This document shows positions 55,640-64,000 of a stretch of 64,000 bases of DNA, piece by piece. The notes under the pieces were generated by a model. The model saw only the letters and a program-made list of their open reading frames with translations. It ran no database searches and was not told the origin of the DNA. The stretch is from Onthophagus taurus. Taxonomy: Eukaryota > Arthropoda > Insecta > Coleoptera > Scarabaeidae. Location: the NCBI RefSeq assembly GCF_036711975.1, contig NC_091968.1, positions 17,174,001-17,238,000 on the forward strand, written 5' to 3'. Each line of letters begins with the position of its first letter. Position 1 is the first letter of the stretch. The position numbers were made by a program, and so were the translations under genes.

Positions 55640-57665
55640 TGTATATTACAGGTCATCTAGAAAGAGTCATTGTTTGTTTTCCTTATCGTAATGTGTCGGA
55701 TATTAGCAAAAATAAAAAAAAAGTATATCTGGATCCTTTTCTGACAAGTACAAGGCGTTATTCAGCGTGTCGGAAAGTCCTGCAAGACTTTAACATCTCT
55801 AAAAGCCTTAAGTTTTCTCGACTAATTGCTGAGCGAAACCGTGACGCGGAAATGATATGGGTTAAATAACATCTTCCAAAAACATGCTTGATTATTGATG
55901 TTTTATATAGACCCCCCCAATCAAACGTGGACATATTTGTTCAGGTTCTGGATTCGTGTATATCTTAGTTTTTAAGAATATGTGATGATTTGATGATTGT
56001 GGGTGATTTCAATATTAATGTTTTGGATGGAGACGCGCCGTCTTCCAGGCTTTTAGAGGACCTCATGAGTGCGTACGGTTTGCTTCAGATTGTGAACTCA
56101 CCTACTAGGGTAACTGCCTTTAGTTCTACTCTCATTGATCTTATTTTGGTGACGGAAGGTATTGTGGTGCGGGAGTGCGGTGTTCGGGAATTTTTTAAGT
56201 TCTTGGATCACATTTTGACTTTCTGCGCCATTTTGTATGAACACTTCAAGCCCCCTCTACTCTTTAAAACTGTCTGGGATTATGGCTCTGCAGATCGGGT
56301 TGCTCTTGAGAGGGACCTGGAGATGCTGCCATGGATGGATATTATTTATACGCATGATGTTAACGATAAATTGAGAACTTTTAATGAGCTCTCTGTGTTT
56401 TATGTACACATTCCTAGTAGAGTGGTGAGAGTATCCAGCCCTCGGCCTCCTTGGTTGACGAGCACTATTAGAGAAATGATTAAACTTCGTGACAACTCGT
56501 ATAAGAGATTCAAGCATACCAGGCTGGATTCTCATAGGGATTATTATAAAAGCTTGAGAAACTATGTTACAACCGCTATCAGAAGGGAAAAAACGACCTA
56601 CTTTGACTCGCAGCTCTCCCCAAACACTTCCCCCGAGTATATGCGTCGCATTAGGGAAAACGTAAATATTACTAAAGGTAAGGGTATTATCCCGGAGTCG
56701 TTGGCCAATGCAAATGAGATTGCGAATCATTTCGGTGACGCTGTTCCTCAAACTGATATCGACTGTGATGTGTATCAATACTACAATAACACACAAGGTT
56801 ACTGCTTTTCAAACTGAATTCTCCTTCTGGGCTATAACGGAGGGCGATCTATACTCCATGTTGATTAGTATCTCTTCCAATGCCGTTGGAAAATCTAGAT
56901 ATATTTTACATATCGTAAATTTTTGTTTAACAGAAAATGTATACCCTACCATCTGGAAACAGTCTATTGCTGTTGCAATTCCCAAAAAAACCAAATCCTT
57001 CCGATTATAGCGATAGAACGGTGAAAGAAATGATGAAAGGCTATTTGTCTTCTACCCGGCCTTTCCTAGGTTGTTGAAAAAATTGTGGATCGTCAGCTGC
57101 GAACACACCTAACTGAATATAATCTTCTGCCTGATTTCCAATCGGGTTTTTCGTGCGCTACTTCTCTTTTAAACCTTACGGATGACATTGTGCGTTCCTC
57201 TGATTCCAGCCTTCTAACAACCCTGGTGACACTTGACTATTCTAAGGCATTTGACACTATCAGTCATCAAATGTTGCTTGCTGTTCTTAGGTTTATGGGT
57301 TTTGGCCATGAATCCGTTGATTTCTTTCGACATTATTTGGAGGGCAGAAGTATGAGGGTGCGTGTTCGTGATTCTACTTCTCGTGAATTTTACACTCCTA
57401 CAGGTGTGCCGCAGGGTAGTATTTGCTGTCCTATCTTATTTGTCCTATATACTAGTGCCTTCTCGTTATACGTCCGTTACTGTAAATTACAAACTGATGG
57501 GGATGATACACAACTATATGTGAGCTTTCCGTTGTCAGAGATTGAAAATGCAAATAGTAGTTGAAATTAAGATATCGAACGCGTGGTGAATATTTCGGAA
57601 GGGCACGGTCTATTGATTAATGGTACGAAATCATTAGCTATTATATTCGGTAGAAGTAAAGACGA
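55640..57665 (+). pseudogene. Jockey/CR1-like LINE, opposite orientation
   Basis: ORF 55990-56817 has the endonuclease motifs MIVGDFNINVLDG and SSTLIDLILV and the linker (RPPWLTSTIREMIKLRDNSY). RT in 57085-57564: LPDFQSGFSCATSLLNLTDD, LVTLDYSKAFDTISHQMLL, TGVPQGSICCPILFVLYTSA. The catalytic block reads DGDDTQLY instead of YADDTQLY. It is cut at about 57665 by the piggyBac copy. It is head-to-head with the minus-strand LINE at 53139-55110. Confidence 0.8.
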
Positions 57666-57685
57666 CCCGAACTTTATTTTATTAT

Positions 57686-58980
57686 GAAATGACAAATCTC
57701 GAAGGACGAAGAGTTTGCGGTGAGAATTGGAAAAATTTAGATAGTACTGTTTTTGAAGCTTACGTAGAATTGTTGTTACTTGCTGGGGTTTATCGGTCAT
57801 ATATGGGGAATCTACGAAAAGCTTGTGGGATAAAGAAACTGATAGAAATATATTTAGAACAACTATGTGATTGGAAATATTTTGAATGATATCTCGTGTA
57901 ATTCGGTTTGATGACAGAAATACAAAGCAAGAAAGAAGCCGTACTGATAAGCTTGCCCCTATTCGAGAAATCTGGGAAAAATGGGTGGATGTTTTCCAAA
58001 ATTGTATAATGTTGGAGTAAATTTTACTATTGACGAACAGTTAGTAGGATTTAGAGGGCGCTGCCCTTTCAAACAGTACATTCCCAGCAAACCGGCAAAA
58101 TATAGAATTAAAGTTTGGACCCTTTGTGATAGTGAAACTTCTTATGCTTTGAAATTACAAATATATGCAGGAAAAGTACCGGGTGCAGCTCCTGAAAAAA
58201 TCAAGACATGCGGGTTGTATGCGATCTTAGTAGCGAACTCAGAGGTCACAATCTAGCTTGCAATAATTTCTTTACGACTTACAATCTGGGGCAGTCTTCT
58301 GAAAAAAAAATTACGATGTTGGGTACTATAAGAAAAAACAAGTCTGAACTTCCAAAGTCCATGGTAAATAAAGAAGTATATAGTTCTTCCTTTTATTTTA
58401 CGAATGACACTACCGTAGTCAACTAGATTCCCAAAAGAAACAAGAACGTAGTTCTGATGTCTACCTTACACCACGACAAACAAATTAGTACCAGGGATGA
58501 CAAAAAACCGCAAATAATATTAGACTATAACGCTACAAAAGGAGCTGTTGATACTCTAAATCAGCTGATAACCACATACACCTGTAAGCGTAAAACAAAT
58601 CGCTGGCCTATGATAGTATTCTATAATATGCTTGATACCTCAGCTTATAATGTCTTTGTTCTATGGAGGAGTATAGATCCAAATTGGAACGCGAACAAGC
58701 TAACTAAAAGAAGAATATTTTTAGAAGAATTAGGAAAATCTCTAATACAAACCCATATAAGAAGCAGAACACATATGCCAAGAATAGAGGAATCGCGAAA
58801 TATTGTGCAAAGAATTCAAAACAATGGAAGTGCATCTTGTTCCGTTATAAATGTGCCACAAACAACTACTTTAAAAGCCGTTGTAAATTTTGTCCTTCAA
58901 GTAAAGACAATAAAACAAATATAGTGTGTAACAATAATCATAAATATCTTTGTAAAACTCACTGTTCATACTTCTGTCCA
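57686..58980 (+). pseudogene. piggyBac transposase, N-terminally truncated, second Asp lost
   Basis: Read in three shifting frames: RRVCGENWKNLDSTVFEAYV (57707), FTIDEQLVGFRGRCPFKQYI (58020, first catalytic Asp), ACNNFFTTYNLG (58258; the usual Asp of DNFFT is Asn here), MSTLHHDKQISTRDDKKPQI (58457), GAVDTLNQLI (58541, third Asp), KRKTNRWPMIVFYNMLD and IFLEELGKSLI. A C-terminal cysteine-rich zinc domain follows in another frame (RCKFCPSSKDN, THCSYFCPNC, near 58880-58990). Inactive by frameshifts and the Asp change. Confidence 0.85.
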
Positions 58981-59215
58981 AATTGTAAAACATAAAAATA
59001 CCTTTCTATAACAATATTTCATTGTTATTCGTAATTTCTAAGTTTTAAAGAATATTATTTGTTAGTTTTGCGTTAAATAAACAGTTGACAAAAAATCAGT
59101 TGTAAATTGACCGACTAAATTGTTTATCGAAGCGCCGTCAAAGCCCACTAGCCTACTAGTAGGTACGCAATCGAAAAACTTATATATTTATGCTTTGTAT
59201 AAACATATGTCTCAG

Positions 59216-60236
59216 CGACACAAAAAACTGCTGTTGGTAGAGAAACCGAAAAGCAGCGAGTAACATTTTTAGCATGCACTAATGCTATTGGTACTCATAA
59301 AGTAAAACCATTGGTTATTGGCAAAGCTGCAAAGCCAAGGTCATTTACAAGCTTCAATTGTCCTGTCGACTATGATCATTCAAAATCAGCTTGGATGACT
59401 GCTGTGATTTTCAAACAATGGTTTCATTATTCGTTTATACCTCAGATAAATTTTAATTTTCGCCTTTCTAAGTCTTAAATAAATTTTGTACTTGAAGGTC
59501 AAAAAGTTTCAAAAGGATAGCGGTCTCCCGGTTAAAGCTTTACTTCTACTGGATAATGCGCCGTCTCATCCCAATGATGAATTGAAAAGTGAGGATGGGC
59601 AAATTGTTACAATGTATCGCCCCCATAATGTCACACCACTTATACCACCGATAGACCAAAACGTTATTAGATTAACGAAATTACACTACAGAAACAGTCT
59701 TGTATCCACTATAATAGCAAACGACACTAATGTTTTCGATGCTTTGAAAAAGTTAATTATCAAAGAAGCAGTAATCAACTTAATGGTAGCTTGGAACCAT
59801 CTTAATCCTGAAATTATAACAAAATGTTGGAGGAATATTTTAGATGGGGTCGCGTCAAATTTGGATGATGACGAAAATGTGCCACTCGCCATTCTACAAC
59901 GTCAGTGGGTTAATGAGAACCCAGTGTCCAAATCGCTTGAAGTTCTGCGAACATTGGCACCCAAAGTAAGTCCTTTCTGTCGATTATATCCATATACATT
60001 TGTCCTAATTTATGAATGTTTATTTATAGGCTTCATTTGAAGAATCTGATGTATTAGAATGGAGTCAACGTGATAACGACTTTGAAGAATGCCATGGTGA
60101 TGAGGCCATCGCAAAAGATCTTGAGCCGTTAAACAAAATTTCATTAGATAGTGCTATAAACGCTTTGAATCTAGTAGCTCAGTGGGCGGAGGAGACTGAC
60201 GTTGACTATACTATACTATACTTTACTATTTTTTAA
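59216..60236 (+). CDS. Tigger/Jerky-type DDE transposase gene, partial, with introns
   Basis: Three exon-like blocks remain open and in phase: 59216-59445 (TAVGRETEKQRVTFLACTNA, GTHKVKPLVIGKAAKPRSF, SAWMTAVIFKQWFHYSFIPQ), 59498-59965 (VKKFQKDSGLPVKALLLLDN with APSHP, second Asp; LIPPIDQNVI, third Asp) and 60030-60236 (ASFEESDVLEWSQRDNDFEE to TAA). The second intron (59966-60029, 64 bp) is GTAAGT...TTTATAG. The first (59446-59497) starts AT instead of GT but ends AG and keeps phase. The DNA-binding N-terminus and first Asp block were not found; TTTGTATAAACATATGTCTCAG (shortened here as CATATGTCTCAG) just before 59216 could be an acceptor. Either an intron-bearing Tigger element or a partly decayed host-adopted gene. 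Confidence 0.7.
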
Positions 60237-60309
60237 TAAGTGTTACATATTGTTTTATGTATTAGTTTTGTTAATTCTAATTCATTTATAATTATAAGTG
60301 TTTATTATA

Positions 60310-61598
60310 CAGTTGTTTCATCAGGAATGGTACATACGTTAATATGTTATAGATTTGTTCATTTTAAGCAGAAAAGTTCCAAAAAACATGTACTCAATTC
60401 TGAAAGGTACTGAGATACAGCCAGTTAATGCATAAATTGATATCACGCACGGCTATTCTGAAATAGCCATTTCTCAATGTTTGACATTTTACATTATTTG
60501 GTTGACTTGTCGACTAAGTTGTTGATAATGCCACACATATTGACTCAACATGCAGGTGTGCAAACTCTGAATGAAATTGATCAAATTCTTCAGTCGGTAG
60601 AATGCAGTCCATCTACCAGTACAAGAAGACTTTCTGTTCGTCTTGGTGTTCCTCATGTAAAAGTATGGAGAACATTGCGTACTCATGGCTTGTATCTATT
60701 CCATGTTCAACCAGTACAACACCTTGAACCAACAAACTTTGCCAGGAAATTGGAATTTTGTGGATAACTAACCGCCGGTTGGTTCCTGTGATACTTTTTA
60801 TTGATGAAGCCACTTTCCCCCGTAATGGAAACAATAACAGTCGAATTGATCACCGTTGGTTTGAGGATAATCCGCATGCTAGTGTTGAAACAAATTTCCA
60901 GGTAAAATTCTCTGTGAATGTATGGTATGGAATGATTAGCAATAACTTAATTGGGCCTTTCGTACTACCCGAGCGTCTAACAGCGGACAGATATTTAGAG
61001 TTATTGCGCAATGAGCTTCCAATACTGTTGGAAGATATTCCGTTGGCTACCAGAACCAATATGATGTTGGAAGGAATATGATGGAAGAACCAATATTCTT
61101 CCAGCATGATGGGGCCCCTGCTCACTACGGCCGTCAAGTGAGACCAAACCTTTGCGGAACGGTGGATTGGTCGTGGGGGTCCTATCAGTTGGCTAGCTCG
61201 GTCACCGGACCTTAATCCGTTAAATTACATAATGTGAGGATGGCTGAAAAGCGATGTTTATCAAGTATAAGTAAACACGCGTAATGAGCTAATCGCTCGT
61301 ATTATGGCCAGTGCTGCACGAATCAAGGCACATCAACATAAATTACGCAGCACAGTGCGTGATATCTGCAAGAGATCAGCCAAGTGCATCGAGTTAGGCG
61401 GTGGGATATTCGAACCCTTCCTTTACAGTCAGAATTTCGATATTTTATGTACACATTTAAATAAATCAGTTTATGCATTAACTAGCTGTATTTCAGTTAC
61501 CTTTGAGAATTGAGCACATGTTTTTAGGAACTTTTCTGTTTAAAATGAAGAAATCTATAACATATTAACGTATGTACCATTCCTCATGATACACCCTG
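60310..61598 (+). pseudogene. Tc1/mariner-type element with about 140-bp TIRs, transposase dead
   Basis: Inverted ends of about 140 bp (60310-60445 and 61455-61598; motif AGGAATGGTACATACG) are flanked by TA. The transposase reads STSTRRLSVRLGVPHVKVWR (60613), FHVQPVQHLEPTNFARKLEF, then VILFIDEATFPRNG (first Asp), FSVNVWYGMISNNLIGPFVL, FFQHDGAPAHYGRQV (second Asp) and RSPDLNPLNYI, where the third Asp is Asn. Frameshifts lie near 60765, 61075 and 61145. The family is that of the copy at 20700. Confidence 0.8.
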
Positions 61599-61599
61599 T

Positions 61600-62100
61600 A
61601 TATTAGACAATCCGTGTTTTTTTTATTCACACTATCGCGTGTCTTTCGCACTTAAAAAAATAGGGTGCCATTTAAAAAGTAGGTCGTGACCTTCATATGA
61701 CCTTAAAAATAAGGTCAAGGTCAAAAAATGTTATCGTCATAAGGTTTCCCCTTTCGCACAGAACAACGTTCATTTGAAATAATTAAACGTATATTTATGC
61801 TTTTATTGATATTTTAATTGTACACTCTGCCTGACGCGTTTCGGCGATCTACGCCATCTTCGGAGGCTTTCGTCCTGTTTTGTTATGTTATGTAGTACAT
61901 TTATAAAATATTAGTTTCCTTCTTATATATATGTTGATAACAAGGATCCACACCATGAACTTTCATTTGGTTCATTTTTATGTCAAATGAACCGTTTTCG
62001 AGATAATCGCTTGTCTCACGTTAAATGGACCCTGTATTATGTACATAATATTTCCAAGTGTAGATTTTCTTAAATCCTTTTTTAATTTGTTTTAGTTGAT
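61600..62100. other. Non-coding repeat region with hormone-response-like half-sites and HHR3
   Basis: No ORF of interest. It contains TGACCT at 61687-61692 and 61698-61703 and AGGTCA at 61712-61717 and 61718-61723, plus the hammerhead-like motif at 61829-61867. Confidence 0.4.
61829..61867 (-). ncRNA. Hammerhead ribozyme-like motif with one core change (HHR3)
   Basis: Minus strand: stem I GCCT (61867-61864), core CCGAAGA (61863-61857; consensus CTGANGA, so T4 is C), extra T, stem II GGCG/CGCC around TAGAT, GAAA, stem III CGCG, T and C at the cleavage site, stem I AGGC (61832-61829). All three stems pair perfectly. The change in the core should cripple cleavage. Confidence 0.5.
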
Positions 62101-63085
62101 TTAGGGCCGGTTGTACAATATACCAATAAATCTGTCTATTAACTATCCGGCCGATAAACTTATCGGGAGGATAAAGATATTCGCTGTTGTCCATTTTTTT
62201 TTTTTCGGGAGGATTGCTATCGCCTAAATAAGACTCGGTTGGTAATACTTTTTCCCCATATCTAGTAATTTGTGCCGTAGATTGGTAACGCTAACGTCTT
62301 TCTTTGAAATTTGAACTGATTTTGACAATAATAATAATTGTGCAATTAGCATTTTAAAAAATATCGAAAAATGTTTAATTTGTACGATTCTAGTACCAGC
62401 AGCGAGTCCGAAAACGAATTTTTAGTTAATGTTTTTAAGTAAAAGAAAAGAATAAGAAATTAAAGAACGACGTAACCACATGGCGCAGTGGGATGAAACG
62501 GATTTTTTAGACGGTTTCGGTTAACCAAAAAAAGTTAAGAAAGAAAGAATTAAAAAGAATTAATAGTTAAGATTAAACATGCATTTCTCATAAACAGAGT
62601 TAAACACATATATTATAAAATTGGTAAAATAATTAACCTAAACAATCACTGTGAAATTGTGATGGTGTTCCATCGCAGCTTAGTTTTATCAAATTTCTAG
62701 TTCTTTCATGTAACGGGTTTAACTTTTCTTCACATGGACCTCCACCAGTACCTATCACATCAGTGCGGTATTTGGCAATGGCTTGACATCTTTTTTTAAT
62801 GTTTCGTATTTACTGCGAAGCTGTTCCCGTGTACGGTTTGTCGTGCCGGTTGAATTAAAAGTTTGACAAATCTTTTGCTATGCCGCTTTCTAAAATACAA
62901 GATATGTGATAAATAATTACCAAGTAGGTTATGCCTTCTGATTCCAAGTGACCGCATCTGTTTTTTTATTTTCTATAATATTAGCTAGATTTTCTGCAGT
63001 TTCAATTAATCGCCAACAGTCCTCTTGTGTATAATTAGTAGCACGTTTATTTTTTTTCCTTCCAGAACAACAAACTAAACAAACT
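62101..63085 (-). mobile_element. Harbinger-type element: TIR and SANT/Myb-like gene fragment
   Basis: TTA then GGGCCGGTTGTACAA at 62101-62118 looks like a PIF/Harbinger end with its 3-base target. The minus strand from about 63085 to 62640 reads NKRATNYTQEDCWRLIETAE, then in other frames NSTGTTNRTREQLRSKYETL and RTDVIGTGGGPCEEKL, a Myb/SANT-like DNA-binding protein as coded by the second ORF of Harbinger elements. On the plus strand short peptides MFNLYDSSTSSESENE (62371) and MAQWDETDFLDGFG (62481) may be transposase N-terminal debris. The other TIR was not found. Confidence 0.5.
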
Positions 63086-63089
63086 TTTT

Positions 63090-63571
63090 CACGACAGACA
63101 ACGTTTGTTAATGTTGTTATATAAAAACCTTGGTAACCATACATATCTGGCAGATAACCGCCTTATCGGCACCTTTGTATCTTTTCTAATTGGATAATCA
63201 ATAAGCTGTATTTCCTGAACCTTACAGTAGTGGAATGGGTAAAGCTGCTGCTGTCGAAGAATACGCCACACAGTCGTTTTTGACGTCCCAAATTGCCTAG
63301 CCAAGTACTAGTGGTACTATTTTCATCTACATCTAATTGAGGATTTCGAACTGATCTTGGGTTGCTGTTGTTCACAAAATTATGTTTAAGCGATCCATTT
63401 TCTCTTAATCGGGTTAATTCGTGAAAATGTTTTTCTATTAGGGGTTCTACGGTTCGGGAATTTTTGCCGATAACGGTTAGCGGCTGCTACGGAGTTTCCA
63501 AGACACTCAACCAATGTTAAAAGCATATCGGTTTGTTCTCCAAACGTGTAAGTTTCCATTTCGAACACTAC
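63090..63571 (-). pseudogene. DUF4817-type N-terminal transposase fragment
   Basis: From 63568 downward: YTFGEQTDMLLTLVECLGNS, YRQKFPNRRTPNRKTFSRI, then QLDVDENSTTST, LARQFGTSKTTVWRILRQQQ and LYPFHYCKVQEIQLIDYPIR near 63180. This is the helix-turn-helix half found ahead of the Tc1/mariner-type DDE domain in this window. No catalytic part follows; the Harbinger-like piece starts at about 63085. Confidence 0.7.
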
Positions 63572-63599
63572 AAGTTTTTTAGTTTTTGTGGAAACGACT

Positions 63600-64000
63600 G
63601 AGCGTGTTCATAACTGTCAATGAATTCGTTTGTCAATGGGGCCGTTACGCTCAATGAAATAGAAAGACCGTCTTTCAAAAAATCGATAAACTATGTAAAA
63701 ATAGAAGGATTGGCAACATTTTCGGATCCTAAAATTGTTTAATTTTCGCTATAATTATTAAAATTCAAAATCCTCTTTATAAAAGGTTTGGTGACGTTAA
63801 TTACTTTACTTTTATCCACAGATTCAGATTTTACAATAAAATATACAAACGGCATTTCAAAAAAGTGCGGCAGTTATTTTATCGACAGAACATAACGATG
63901 ACAAAATAAGTGGAGAAAAAACTGATTACAAACCAGACATTATCTTATAATAGAATAAAACAAAGGGTGCAGTGTGGACACAACAGATAAATTAGCAAAG
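63600..64000. other. No recognised feature
   Basis: AT-rich sequence to the window end, without ORF or repeat signal. Confidence 0.4.

Noticed and set aside
49000..64000. Missing N-terminal exons of exportin-7
   Set aside because: I looked for the expected helices and an acceptor/donor pair on the minus strand and found none; short exons could still be hidden, but none can be supported.

Overview
The window is AT-rich nuclear DNA from an insect, most likely a beetle. The reasons are small phase-consistent GT-AG introns of about 50-70 bp, a defensin with the beetle-type cysteine spacing, a trehalose-transporter-like sugar porter, and a heavy load of Tc1/mariner, pogo/Tigger, piggyBac, Harbinger, RTE, Jockey/CR1-like and Ty3/gypsy remnants. 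The beetle call is inference; insect is much safer. The short ORFs are mostly exons or shadows, so the host genes below were rebuilt from splice sites and reading phase.

Left part (1-17.1 kb) holds five compact host genes separated by repeats: a two-exon defensin (546-888, +), a four-exon secreted LDL-receptor class A repeat protein (2541-3294, -), a four-exon tetraspanin that lacks almost all of the large extracellular loop (8069-8730, -), a secreted DM9/DUF3421 protein (12982-13604, -) and a four-exon MFS sugar transporter (15478-17072, -). Between them lie an RTE remnant, gypsy remnants, a 1.5 kb inverted-repeat cluster around a mariner remnant, a satellite array of about 180-bp monomers (6570-7950), a perfect 30-bp hairpin, two hammerhead-ribozyme-like motifs and a 692-bp MITE.

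Middle and right part (17.5-64 kb): the backbone is the exportin-7 (RanBP16) gene on the minus strand. Ten coding exons from 48949 down to 25994 encode 954 residues; all splice phases agree. The N-terminal exons, roughly 140-150 residues by comparison with the family, were not found and probably lie beyond 64000. Two introns are swollen, 15.3 kb (26701-42008) and 4.3 kb (42676-46954), and the unfinished upstream intron is at least 15 kb. They contain nested retrotransposons, a THAP-coding MITE with 8-bp target duplications, foldback elements and an unclassified repeat gene family. The 49-64 kb stretch is almost wholly mobile DNA: a gypsy integrase end, a 2.8 kb Tc1/mariner element with terminal repeats of over 600 bp and a nested MITE, two opposed LINEs, a piggyBac copy with one catalytic Asp changed, a Tigger-type gene with an intact intron, another Tc1/mariner copy, a third hammerhead-like motif and a Harbinger-type SANT gene.

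No tRNA, rRNA, CRISPR or prokaryotic feature was seen. Most interesting for follow-up: the loop-less tetraspanin, the three hammerhead-like motifs, the long-TIR element whose right arm preserves the empty target site of the MITE in its left arm, the intron-bearing Tigger gene, and the possible alternative C-terminus of exportin-7.
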